Below are positions 44,421 through 53,236 of a stretch of DNA of 64,000 bases, piece by piece. Below the pieces are notes generated by a model. The model made no database searches. It was not told where the DNA came from and saw nothing but the letters and a program-made list of their open reading frames with translations. The stretch is from contig JADFZV010000005.1 of the NCBI GenBank assembly GCA_015232335.1, positions 1 through 64,000 on the forward strand, read 5' to 3'. The DNA comes from Alphaproteobacteria bacterium (lineage in GTDB: Bacteria; Pseudomonadota; Alphaproteobacteria; Rhodospirillales; WMHbin7). The translations under genes were made by a program, and so were the position numbers. Each line of letters opens with the position of its first letter. Position 1 is the stretch's first letter.

Positions 44421-46753
44421 GCGGTTTTAGCTTCACCTCGAAAGCAGAAACGCTGGCATATCTTGCAAAAACCGAGTTGGCTGCAAGAATCCTGCCCCTT
44501 GCCCATGTCAGGGCCAAGGACTGGCAAAGCGGACGGCACAAGGAATTGCAGCGGCTGACTTCCCTTAGCTGGATGCAAAGCGGCACCCTGATTGTCCGTT
44601 CCAGCGCTTATGGCGAGGATTGCGAAACAGCTTCAGAAGCCGGACGATATCTAAGCCTTCTGAAGGTCGCTCCCGAGGGGGTTGAGAAGGCGATCGACCA
44701 GGTGTTCGCCTCTTTCGAAAATACGGACGAACGCAACGGGGTTCTTATTCAGCCCATGTTGGAAAATGTTACCTTAAGTGGCGTCGCCTTTACCGCCGAT
44801 ATCAATACAGGTTCGCCCTATCTCGTGGTCAGCATCGCGAGGGGAGAGGACACCACTGCCGTCACGTCCGGCGGGAAATCAGCCCTCACGACATATTATC
44901 TGTGGAAGAATGCAGAGACGCCTGCGGAATTTCCCGCCCCTCAACTTGTTGAACTGGCGCTTCAACTTGAGGCCGTTACGGGCCACTCCCTCCTGGATAT
45001 CGAATTCGCCCAAGACGACAAGGGCCAGCTTTATCTCTTTCAGGTGCGCCCGCTAAGCTTGCGCATAGCCCCTGCCGATCCCGCCAGCCTGCAACAGGCC
45101 CTGGCGCGCATTGCATCGCGGATCGAAGCCTTGAACGGGCCGCATCCTTATCTGCGAGGCAAGAAGGCGGTCTTCGGAATCATGCCGGACTGGAATCCGG
45201 CCGAGATCATCGGTGTTCGCCCGCGACCGCTCGCACTCTCACTTTACCGGGAACTGATCACGGACTCGATCTGGGCCTATCAGCGCAGCAATTACGGCTA
45301 TCGCAACCTGCGCAGCTTTCCCTTGATGCTGGATTTCCATGGACTGCCCTACATTGATGTTCGCGTCAGCTTCAATTCCTTCGTACCTGCCGACATTCCC
45401 GACGATCTGGCAGACCGCATCGTTACCCATTATATCGACCGCCTGATTTCCGCCCCAGCACTTCACGACAAGGTCGAGTTTGAAATCGTCTTTTCCTGTT
45501 ACACATTCGACCTTCCGCATCGCTTAACGCGTCTTGGGGACTTTGGGTTCAGCCCCCAGGATATGGACGTCCTTTCCCAAAGCCTGCGCCAACTGACCAA
45601 TCGCATTATCAACCGCAGGGATGGATTATGGCGCGGCGATATCGAGCGCGTGAGCGAATTAGAGAACAAGCGCCTTGAAATCTTAAGCAGCGACCTGCCA
45701 ATAATCGACCGTATTTACTGGCTTATCGAGGATTGCAAGCGGTACGGCACACTGCCATTCGCGGGGCTGGCGCGCGCTGGCTTCATCGCGGTTCAGATGC
45801 TGAATTCTCTTGTCGCTGTCGGCGTCCTTTCTTCCGCTGAGAAACAGGACTTCATGTCCGGCCTGGATACAATCAGCGCAAAAATGGGACATGATCTGGC
45901 AACCCAATCCCGTTCGGAATTCCTGGAGGCATATGGCCATCTCCGGCCCGGAACATATGACATTCTTTCTCCTCGCTACGATGAGGTTCCCGACTTTTAT
46001 TTCGACTGGGATGCTGTTGCCACAAGAGGCAAAAGCGGCGCTCAGCCCAATCGGCATAATTTTTCCCTCTCGCTTGAGCAGATGCGCAAGGTTGAAGCTT
46101 TGCTGAAGGAGCATGGCCTTGATCATGACGTCGTCGGCCTGTTCGAATTCATCGAAGCGGGAATTCGTGGGAGAGAATATGCAAAGTTTGTTTTCTCACA
46201 TTCACTGAGCGACATATTGTCACTTCTAGGCAAATTGGGAAAAGAGCTTGGAATGACACTGGAAGATATGTCCTATTTCGATATACAAACCTTGTGCAAG
46301 CATTACGCAAGCAGCACTGACCTGCATGAAATGCTTGCTGAGACGATTTCCCAGGGCCGCGCCAACCACGAACTGACCAAGCGCGTCGTACTTCCTCCGC
46401 TGATCACCGACCACCGCCAGGTATGGGGTTTTACGCTGCCGCCGAACGAGCCAAACTTCATCACGCAGTTAACGACGCGCGGCAGAGTATGCCAGGTTGG
46501 CAACGGCGAGGAGATTGAGAATTCCATTCTCTTCATTCCCAGCGCCGATCCCGGCTTTGACTGGATTTTCTCTCACGACATCAGTGGCTTTGTTACGGCT
46601 TTCGGTGGAATCAACTCGCACATGGCCATTCGCGCCTCGGAGTTGGGGATTCCTGCCGTTATAGGAGCTGGCGAGGCTAGTTTCAGAGAGTGGCTGAAGG
46701 CAGAATGCATCGAGATTGACGCGCTCAACCGACGAGTTACGGTATTGAAATGA
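44417..46753 (+). CDS. PEP-synthase-like kinase, probable L-glutamine kinase (Cj1418-type)
   Basis: The protein has 778 residues. The N-terminal part is an ATP-grasp/PPDK-type nucleotide domain (LIVRSSAYGEDCETASEAGRY near residue 55, VSIARGEDTTAV near 137, and LDIEFAQDDKGQLYLFQVRPL near 200). A long unique middle follows, and the C-terminus is a swivelling phospho-His domain with GGINSHMAIRASELGIPAVIG, His735 being the expected carrier. In C. jejuni, Cj1418 uses this architecture to phosphorylate the amide nitrogen of L-glutamine, the first phosphoramidate-forming step. Gene order and four-base overlaps on both sides support the same role. Confidence 0.75.
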   Translation: MSGFSFTSKAETLAYLAKTELAARILPLAHVRAKDWQSGRHKELQRLTSLSWMQSGTLIVRSSAYGEDCETASEAGRYLSLLKVAPEGVEKAIDQVFASFENTDERNGVLIQPMLENVTLSGVAFTADINTGSPYLVVSIARGEDTTAVTSGGKSALTTYYLWKNAETPAEFPAPQLVELALQLEAVTGHSLLDIEFAQDDKGQLYLFQVRPLSLRIAPADPASLQQALARIASRIEALNGPHPYLRGKKAVFGIMPDWNPAEIIGVRPRPLALSLYRELITDSIWAYQRSNYGYRNLRSFPLMLDFHGLPYIDVRVSFNSFVPADIPDDLADRIVTHYIDRLISAPALHDKVEFEIVFSCYTFDLPHRLTRLGDFGFSPQDMDVLSQSLRQLTNRIINRRDGLWRGDIERVSELENKRLEILSSDLPIIDRIYWLIEDCKRYGTLPFAGLARAGFIAVQMLNSLVAVGVLSSAEKQDFMSGLDTISAKMGHDLATQSRSEFLEAYGHLRPGTYDILSPRYDEVPDFYFDWDAVATRGKSGAQPNRHNFSLSLEQMRKVEALLKEHGLDHDVVGLFEFIEAGIRGREYAKFVFSHSLSDILSLLGKLGKELGMTLEDMSYFDIQTLCKHYASSTDLHEMLAETISQGRANHELTKRVVLPPLITDHRQVWGFTLPPNEPNFITQLTTRGRVCQVGNGEEIENSILFIPSADPGFDWIFSHDISGFVTAFGGINSHMAIRASELGIPAVIGAGEASFREWLKAECIEIDALNRRVTVLK

Positions 46754-47361
46754 GATTGATCGCCCTTAGCCAACGCGTTGTTACTGACAGCGTCACTCAG
46801 GAAAGACGCGATGCCCTGGATCAGCGCTGGTGGAATTTTCTTGCGGCAGCGGGATTTTTGCCGCTTGCCCTGCCTAATCGCGTCGATCAAGCCTTGCGCC
46901 TGATCGAACTGGTCAAGCCCTCGGGCATCGTTCTAACCGGCGGCGGCGATTTAACCTCGATGGGAGGCGACACGCCCGAACGCGACGAAGTTGAACAGGC
47001 GCTGATCGAGTTGGCCCTCAGCGGCAGCCTACCGCTCCTGGGGGTGTGCCGTGGCATGCAGGCCATTCTTCACCATTTCAAGATTGAACTGGCGCCCATA
47101 GAAGGCCATGTGCGCCAGAACCATCTGCTATCCGGCCCCGCTGGCAATGCAAGGACCGTCAACAGCTATCACAATTTTTCTGCCGTCGATGTCTTGCCGC
47201 CTCTGGTCGCCTCGGCCAGGGCTATGGACAATTCCGTCGAGGCAATTCGCCACCACGATCTGCCCGGACTGCGCGGCATCATGTGGCACCCGGAACGGGA
47301 GGTTGTGCCCAGTCCTCACGATATCACGCTTTTTCGCGACTTGTTCGGCGGTGTGTCATGA
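46750..47361 (+). CDS. Class I amidotransferase-like hydrolase, probable gamma-glutamyl-CDP-amidate hydrolase (Cj1417-type)
   Basis: The protein has 203 residues with the complete class I triad: Cys100 in LGVCRGMQ, His180 and Glu182 in WHPERE. Homologues include gamma-Glu-GABA hydrolase-like proteins. In the C. jejuni pathway Cj1417 splits gamma-glutamyl-CDP-amidate to glutamate and cytidine diphosphoramidate. There is no synthetase partner gene here, which argues against a normal amidotransferase. It overlaps both neighbours by four bases. Confidence 0.75.
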   Translation: MRLIALSQRVVTDSVTQERRDALDQRWWNFLAAAGFLPLALPNRVDQALRLIELVKPSGIVLTGGGDLTSMGGDTPERDEVEQALIELALSGSLPLLGVCRGMQAILHHFKIELAPIEGHVRQNHLLSGPAGNARTVNSYHNFSAVDVLPPLVASARAMDNSVEAIRHHDLPGLRGIMWHPEREVVPSPHDITLFRDLFGGVS

Positions 47362-48089
47362 GGGGGCTGATTCTGGCAGCCGGGCGCGGATCGCGCATGC
47401 TGGCGCAAACCTCAGACCGCCCCAAGGCCTTCGTTGAGCTGCATGGGCGCAGGCTTCTTGATCTTCAATTATCCGCACTTCGCAAGGCGGGACTCTCGGA
47501 GATAGCCCTGGTCCGCGGCTATTGCGGCCAAGCCTTTCTAGACTATGACCTGACACTGTTCGATAACCCGGCCTGGGAGCGGACAAACATGGTCATGTCG
47601 ATGTTGGCGGCATCGGAATGGCTTAGAGCTGATACGACAATCGTCAGCTATGCCGACATATTCTACCCTGCCCAGGCGGTACAGAGATTGATGAAAGCAG
47701 ATGGCGACATTGTGATCGCCTATGATCCCAATTGGCTTTCACTGTGGTCTCGCCGCTTTGCCGATCCCTTAAGCGACGCGGAAACCTTCCGCATCGATCA
47801 GGCTGGGTGTTTAACCGAAATCGGCGGCAAAACCCACGACATATCCCGCATTCAAGGCCAATATATGGGTTTGTTCCGTCTGACCCCCCAAGGGGCGGGA
47901 GCCATCGGGGAGCATGTATCCAGCCTGCCCTTAGAACTGCAAGCCAAGCTGGATGTCACGTCGCTATTATCTCGCCTTATCGCGTCAGGGACAAAGATTG
48001 GTGCCGTCGCCGTTCCCGGCCCCTGGGGAGAGGTCGATCAGCCTTCCGACCTAGAGGTATATACCTTGCCAGAAATCGTGGGGTTATAA
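47358..48089 (+). CDS. Sugar-type nucleotidyltransferase, probable CTP:phosphoglutamine cytidylyltransferase (Cj1416-type)
   Basis: The protein has 243 residues. The signature GLILAAGRGSRM is at residues 3-14, followed by RPKAFVELHGRRLLDLQL. The acidic metal site is likely in IVSYADIFY (about 95-103). Cj1416 transfers CMP from CTP to phospho-glutamine. The family call is certain; the substrate rests on context. Its ATG overlaps the amidotransferase TGA. Confidence 0.75.
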   Translation: MRGLILAAGRGSRMLAQTSDRPKAFVELHGRRLLDLQLSALRKAGLSEIALVRGYCGQAFLDYDLTLFDNPAWERTNMVMSMLAASEWLRADTTIVSYADIFYPAQAVQRLMKADGDIVIAYDPNWLSLWSRRFADPLSDAETFRIDQAGCLTEIGGKTHDISRIQGQYMGLFRLTPQGAGAIGEHVSSLPLELQAKLDVTSLLSRLIASGTKIGAVAVPGPWGEVDQPSDLEVYTLPEIVGL

Positions 48090-48213
48090 TTGACCCCTCC
48101 CATTTTTCATCTGCTTGCGCCAATTGATTTCTTAAGAGGGATGCCGTTATCATCAATTCAAGATTAGACCAGTCTCATTCGGCCAATCTTGCGACAAGGC
48201 TTTGGAGAAGAGC
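48090..48213. other. Gap with weak inverted repeat
   Basis: There are 124 bp between the nucleotidyltransferase and the next gene. CAAGATT (48159-48165) and AATCTTG (48185-48191) form a 7-bp inverted repeat 19 bp apart. No T tract follows; function uncertain. The gap could hold an internal promoter. Confidence 0.3.
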
Positions 48214-49743
48214 GTGACCAGCATCGAGAAGCAGAAAATCTTTTCCCCGGAAACGGCTGAGGCCTGGCTCAACGCAGAGCGCAAGGATCAAAAACTCGTC
48301 TTGTGCCATGGCGTGTTCGATCTGATTCATCCTGGGCATATCAGGCATCTGAAAGCCGCCCGAGAACTTGGCGATATTCTGCTGGTCAGCATTACGCCAG
48401 ACCGTTTTGTCAATAAGGGGCCTGGGCGCCCGGCCTTTACCGAATCGCTGCGTGCCGAAGTGATTGCGGCTCTCAGTTTTGTCAGTGGCGTCGTGATCAA
48501 TGACTCCCCAACTTCGGTTGAGCTGATCAAGCGCCTGAAACCCGACATCTACGCCAAAGGTGGCGACTACGCCAACCCCACAAATGACCGAACAGGCATG
48601 ATTCTTGAGGAAGAGGCGGCAGTTCGCTCGGCTGGCGGACGCATTCAATTTACCGAAGACATCACCTTCAGTTCATCGGAACTGATCAACCGCCATGTGC
48701 CTTTGTTCAGCCCGGAAACCGAAAAATGGTTGAGCGACTTTCGTTCTCGCCACAATGCGTCAGAAATCATCCACCATCTGGAATCCATTTCCGATTGCAA
48801 GGTTCTTATCATTGGCGAAGCCATCATTGATGAGTATGTATTCTGCAATGGCCTGGGGAAAGCGGCAAAGGATCCGATCCTGTCGTTTCTTTACAATTCC
48901 GAGCAGGCCTTCATCGGCGGAAGCTTGGCCATTGCCAACCATCTGGGCGGTTTTTGCAATCAGGTCAGCCTTCTGGCCATGCTGGGCGATTCCATGCGCA
49001 AGGAGGAGTTTATAAGAGCCTCTTTGCTTCCCAATATCAGCCCGCATTTTATTACAAATCCGCAAAGCCCCACCTTGCACAAACGGCGGTTCGTTGACTG
49101 CCACACCAGCAACAAGATGTTTGAGCTTTATTTTATGGATGACACGCCCCCATCTGGGCGCATTGAAAATGAGTTGATCGAACAGGCGGAAGCCTTGGCC
49201 CGTCAGCACGATATCGTAATCGTTTCGGATTATGGGCATGGCATGATGACGCCGAAACTGATCGAGCGCCTAGCGCAATGCGCGCCATTTCTGGTCGTCA
49301 ATACCCAGGCTAATTCAGGAAATCGTGGATTTAATACCATTTCGAAATGGCCCCGCGCCGACTATGTCTGTTTGGCTGGCCACGAGGCAGAGCTTGAAGC
49401 GCGCCAGCGCCACCTATCGCGTACAGAATTGATGCAAGTCATCGTCGATGCGATCGACTGCAAGAAATTTACCGTCACTTTCGGCAAAGAAGGCACCTGT
49501 CATTGGGACAAGGATTTGGGGGAAACCCAAGTCCCTTCCTTTGCGGTAAAGGTTGTCGATCGTGTTGGCGCTGGCGACGCCGTCCTGGCCATCACTGCAC
49601 CACTTGTTGCAAAGGGCGTCAATTGGGAGATCGTAGGCTTTGTTGCCAATCTAGTTGGCGCTGAAATGGTTGGCGTTCTGGGCAACAGCATGCGCCTGAA
49701 TGCAAGAGTGATCGCAAAACATATCGAAGCACTGCTGAAGTAG
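48214..49743 (+). CDS. Nucleotidyltransferase-PfkB kinase fusion (HldE-like with reversed domain order)
   Basis: The protein has 509 residues from a GTG preceded by TTGGAGAAG. The N-terminal domain (about 1-155) is a cytidylyltransferase-type fold with LCHGVFDLIHPGHIRHL, HxGH at 39-42. The C-terminal domain (about 180-509) is a PfkB sugar kinase with IIGEAIIDEYVF, an FIGGSLAIANHLG substrate segment and the DRVGAGDAVLA active site (Asp455). HldE, the heptose enzyme, has kinase first and transferase second; here the order is reversed. It probably makes an activated sugar (heptose or similar) for the same locus. Confidence 0.75.
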   Translation: MTSIEKQKIFSPETAEAWLNAERKDQKLVLCHGVFDLIHPGHIRHLKAARELGDILLVSITPDRFVNKGPGRPAFTESLRAEVIAALSFVSGVVINDSPTSVELIKRLKPDIYAKGGDYANPTNDRTGMILEEEAAVRSAGGRIQFTEDITFSSSELINRHVPLFSPETEKWLSDFRSRHNASEIIHHLESISDCKVLIIGEAIIDEYVFCNGLGKAAKDPILSFLYNSEQAFIGGSLAIANHLGGFCNQVSLLAMLGDSMRKEEFIRASLLPNISPHFITNPQSPTLHKRRFVDCHTSNKMFELYFMDDTPPSGRIENELIEQAEALARQHDIVIVSDYGHGMMTPKLIERLAQCAPFLVVNTQANSGNRGFNTISKWPRADYVCLAGHEAELEARQRHLSRTELMQVIVDAIDCKKFTVTFGKEGTCHWDKDLGETQVPSFAVKVVDRVGAGDAVLAITAPLVAKGVNWEIVGFVANLVGAEMVGVLGNSMRLNARVIAKHIEALLK

Positions 49744-49754
49744 GAGAACAACTG

Positions 49755-50294
49755 CTACTTCTGTCCAATCTTCGACAAAATGGCGCCACACAAATGTTTG
49801 GCCGACTGTTCCGGCGTCTCCGATCCGCTATCGACAACAAGATCAGGAGAAACCGGCCTTTCATAAGGATGCGTTTTGGCATAGCCAATCATGTTGGTGA
49901 TCTCCCCTGTCTTCGCCTTAGCATATAGCCCCTTGGGATCGCGCCCCATCACAGTGGCAAGGTCTGCAGAGAACCAGACTTCGAAGAAACCAGGCTCAAG
50001 AAGCTTTCGCACCATGGCGCGATCAGCAGCAAAGGGCGAAATGATCGGCACCAATATGATATCGGTATTTCTACGCTGCTGGCCGCAAAGCGCGGCAACG
50101 CGACGGTTATTCTCGCGAACACTATCTCTGTCGAAGCCTAGCTTCTCATTGAAGGCCGCACGCACTTCGTCGCCGTCGAGAATCAGCACCCTTTGTCCAG
50201 ATGAAATCAGCATTGGCGCAACAAGCCTAGCCGTCGTGGTCTTGCCAGAACCTGACAGTCCCGTGAACCAGAAAACAGAACCTTCGTTGATCAC
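49755..50294 (-). CDS. cysC: Adenylylsulfate kinase
   Basis: The protein has 179 residues. Walker A GLSGSGKTT is at 12-20, LDGDEVRAAFN near 40, the DRDSVRENNRRVA region near 57 and a PFAADRAMVRKL lid. It phosphorylates APS to PAPS, the sulfate donor. It overlaps the end of the ATP-sulfurylase-type gene upstream, so APS and PAPS synthesis would be coupled. It lies about 11 bp from the convergent operon. Confidence 0.85.
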   Translation of the reverse strand: MINEGSVFWFTGLSGSGKTTTARLVAPMLISSGQRVLILDGDEVRAAFNEKLGFDRDSVRENNRRVAALCGQQRRNTDIILVPIISPFAADRAMVRKLLEPGFFEVWFSADLATVMGRDPKGLYAKAKTGEITNMIGYAKTHPYERPVSPDLVVDSGSETPEQSAKHLCGAILSKIGQK

Positions 50295-52432
50295 AGTTGA
50301 AATATTTCCTGACCTGAGGCAATTTCAGCCCGCAAGGCATCCTGAACGATGGGGCGAATGGACCAATCAGGAACCGGTAGACCCGACTTAAGCGCCTCGC
50401 GAATCTCGTCGATACCAAGCGACAAAGCTTGCGGCGCGTTCGTATAGGAACTGGAAAGGGTATCCCAGCCGATTGAATCGAAGAAGACCGGCTCGATGCC
50501 CAGATTGTTCAAGCGCTCGAATAAGCGGCGCGTATCATCAAAATTATAGAAATTTCCAAAGTCAGCAGAGCCTGGGGAAATAATAAAATGGCTGCAACCT
50601 AGATTTTTATGGCAAAGCGCCTTAAACACAGCCTCGCGAGGGCCTGAATAGCGAGGATAGCTGGCAAGGGCTCCCAGGACGGCACGGTCCTTGGGATAGA
50701 CGCCAAATTCCAACAGAATTTCATACGCTTTCAAAATGGCGCGGGGCGAAAAATTGCCACTTTTGTTCGCGCCGATATCGGGGCTGATAAACAAGCCATC
50801 GGCAAGAGTGGATTCAAGCGCCGTCAATTGAATGTGTTCGTGCACCCTGTGCGGAACGCTACTGCCGTTAAAACCGACAACACGGGTCCAACCCTTTTGC
50901 CCAAAAATAAACCGGCACTGTTCTGGGGTCAGTTCATAAGCCTGCCAAGAAGATTTCAATGGCTCGACCAGCCGCACGGCGCCTGCTGCAAGCACACTGC
51001 CATTCGAGAGTAAGCGGGCAACGCCTGGATGATCCGCAGACTCTGTCCCAAACCAGCGCGACGCCAACTGATGCAGATCGACCTGAAATACTTCGGATAC
51101 ATCCAAAAGCGAATGACAATGCCCCGAGGCAGAGTATAAGGCGACCCGATCACCCTTCGACACATTTTTGGCCTCTGCTGGTATCTGCAAGATTATTGGC
51201 ATGGTCCAGACATGGCCATTGGGCAGCCTATGATTGGACAATACGTCTTCAATCTCCAAGCGGCACATAAAGCCAGTGAGAGGCGAATAAACGCCAAGCG
51301 CAATCTGCTGAGCATCACGCAAGGATTCTTCGGGCAAGATTAGGCGTTGCAAGCCGCTAATTTCCATAAGGTCATTCGAAGAGGCTAGCGAAATATTGAG
51401 ATGCCCGCCATGTGGCTCCGGCAATAGTGAAAATCCCTCCAAAGATGGAAGTCCTGTTATGCCTGAGCGATATTCGCGACCCAGCTTCACGACCATGGCG
51501 GCACAGTTGATGGGGTATTTGCCAACAGCCGTTTCGGCGGCCAGGACAAGGCCATCGGCTCCGTCTTGAAGCGTGTTGAAGATATCATTTACCTCGGCGC
51601 GGGTTGGCAAAGGCGAGGAAACCATGCTTTCAAGTAGGTTGGTTGCAACATAGACCTTGCGGCCAATTTCCTTCGCAGTGCGGATAATGTATTTTTGGGC
51701 TGCCGGAATGCGCTCGATGGGTATCTCTCGCGACAAATCGCCCCGGTCGATCAAAATGGCATCGGTTCTTTCGGTAATGGCACGCAGGTTATCCAAACCG
51801 TTCCGACACTCGATCTTGGAGATAATAAAGGCATCTTTGGCCAAACTGCGGACTTCATCCACGTCTTCCGCCCGGTTGGCAAAAGACAGGGCTACATGGG
51901 AAATACCCAGGCCAAGACCGATAGCGATGGCTGACCTATCCTTGTCGGTCAACACAGGCAAAGTAATGGGGCGATGCACTGTTACGGCCTTGTTCGATCC
52001 GATCTGACCGCCACTGATGATGCGAACGACTGTCCTCTGGGCTCCCGGCTCAACCACCTGAACAAGTACGGCATTAAAATCGATGCTGATGAAGTCGCCC
52101 GCTCGAAGCTCCGCCAAGGCACAAGGAGGATAGAAGCCAATATTATAGGCATCACCTGGCACCAAGTGCGCGTGCAGCGTAACCAGCGTGTTTTCACGCA
52201 AGGTAATCTGACCATCAACAAAGGATGTCGTACGGATTTGGGCACCCTCTGTATCCAGGCATACGGGGACCTTTGTGTGGGACTGAATAAAGCGGATAAC
52301 GCGGTCAACATCCTCAAGCTTTGTATGGGATAGATTGACCCGAAACATCGAGGCCCCCAGATGCTCAAGCCTGGAAATCACACGCTCATTCATCGAGGCG
52401 GGACCAAGTGTGCAAAGAATTTCACAAGTCAT
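50291..52432 (-). CDS. Pyruvate kinase-ATP sulfurylase fusion protein
   Basis: The protein has 713 residues from the ATG of MTCEILCTLGP (GGAA 8 bp upstream). Residues 1 to about 330 are a pyruvate kinase barrel: RVNLSH at 31-36, a B domain at about 70-155, catalytic KIE (Lys206, Glu208), RGD at 230-232 and PTRAEVND at 276-283. The allosteric C domain is missing. Residues about 345-713 are ATP-sulfurylase-like: a PUA-like part with GVYSPLTGFM (380-389), then the catalytic part. Where sulfurylases have QTRNPxHxxH there is FNGSSVPHRVH (521-531), so HxxH is kept but Gln/Arg/Asn are lost. The GRDHAG-type loop reads SPGSAD (619-624). GPRE is kept (597-600). It is coupled to cysC. Confidence 0.8.
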   Translation of the reverse strand: MTCEILCTLGPASMNERVISRLEHLGASMFRVNLSHTKLEDVDRVIRFIQSHTKVPVCLDTEGAQIRTTSFVDGQITLRENTLVTLHAHLVPGDAYNIGFYPPCALAELRAGDFISIDFNAVLVQVVEPGAQRTVVRIISGGQIGSNKAVTVHRPITLPVLTDKDRSAIAIGLGLGISHVALSFANRAEDVDEVRSLAKDAFIISKIECRNGLDNLRAITERTDAILIDRGDLSREIPIERIPAAQKYIIRTAKEIGRKVYVATNLLESMVSSPLPTRAEVNDIFNTLQDGADGLVLAAETAVGKYPINCAAMVVKLGREYRSGITGLPSLEGFSLLPEPHGGHLNISLASSNDLMEISGLQRLILPEESLRDAQQIALGVYSPLTGFMCRLEIEDVLSNHRLPNGHVWTMPIILQIPAEAKNVSKGDRVALYSASGHCHSLLDVSEVFQVDLHQLASRWFGTESADHPGVARLLSNGSVLAAGAVRLVEPLKSSWQAYELTPEQCRFIFGQKGWTRVVGFNGSSVPHRVHEHIQLTALESTLADGLFISPDIGANKSGNFSPRAILKAYEILLEFGVYPKDRAVLGALASYPRYSGPREAVFKALCHKNLGCSHFIISPGSADFGNFYNFDDTRRLFERLNNLGIEPVFFDSIGWDTLSSSYTNAPQALSLGIDEIREALKSGLPVPDWSIRPIVQDALRAEIASGQEIFQL

Positions 52433-52483
52433 ATTCAAGTTCCATTTTGCTTTGAATCAAATTCGACAGACTAAATTAGCCAT

Positions 52484-53236
52484 TCAAGACTTGCTCGAGA
52501 GCTGAGCGATCCACAGTCGGGTCGTATAAGGTATATCGACACTCACCTGTCCCCTAACAAGTTCTGCAATGCTTTTGATAATGTCCGCAAAACGGTGGCC
52601 GGCCTGACGCGCCAAAGTCGCGTGTGATCGCCAGGCCATAATCCAGTCATCCACCAACATGCGATGCATAATCCTTCCCTCGATCAAGCGAGGGGATAAA
52701 AAAAGCATCGAAGACATGATGACCTGCGTCTGATCCTCACGCCTAGACCCCAAGCTATAATCCGGGAGATAATTCTTGATGAGCGTCTCAACACTTGCTT
52801 GAAGAGGATCGTCAAGATCGCGATGGTTCCACAAACACATGAACCAGCCGAAGGGACGCAGAATGCGCGCAGTCTCAATCAAGGCCTTTTGACGGTCGAC
52901 GACATTGAAGGAAGAGCCGAAGCTAACCAGATCAAACTGATTCTCGGCTTGCCCGGTCGCCTCGCCCGTTCCCTCAAACCACGAAACGTTTTGAAATGTA
53001 CGCGTCGTCTCAATGCCCAGCCTTCTCATTTCATCATTCGGCTCGACAGCAACAAGAGAATAGCCTCGGCCAAGTAACATGCGGGTCAAATGGCCGACGC
53101 CTGCGCCGACATCACATACGAGTGCTTGCGGCGATAGCTTGGCGAATGATAAAGCCTGATCAATAGCCATTTCAGAATAATCAGGCCGTTTTAGATAAGC
53201 CTCTGCAAGATCGGTATAGTCCCATAACGTTTTCAT
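52484..53236 (-). CDS. Class I SAM-dependent methyltransferase
   Basis: The protein has 250 residues. Motif I is VCDVGAGVGHLTRML (about 38-52), and the acidic motif follows in VAVEPNDEM. DLVSFGSSFNVVDRQKALIETARIL is the post-motif core. The protein is of the UbiE/BioC-type fold; substrate unknown. In the phosphoramidate model it is one of two candidates for O-methylation. It is contiguous with the TPR-sulfotransferase gene upstream. Confidence 0.78.
   Translation of the reverse strand: MKTLWDYTDLAEAYLKRPDYSEMAIDQALSFAKLSPQALVCDVGAGVGHLTRMLLGRGYSLVAVEPNDEMRRLGIETTRTFQNVSWFEGTGEATGQAENQFDLVSFGSSFNVVDRQKALIETARILRPFGWFMCLWNHRDLDDPLQASVETLIKNYLPDYSLGSRREDQTQVIMSSMLFLSPRLIEGRIMHRMLVDDWIMAWRSHATLARQAGHRFADIIKSIAELVRGQVSVDIPYTTRLWIAQLSSKS

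Noticed and set aside
48159..48191. CAAGATT/AATCTTG inverted repeat as a terminator of the phosphoramidate operon
   Set aside because: Loop of 19 bases and no T tract; kept only as a weak note.
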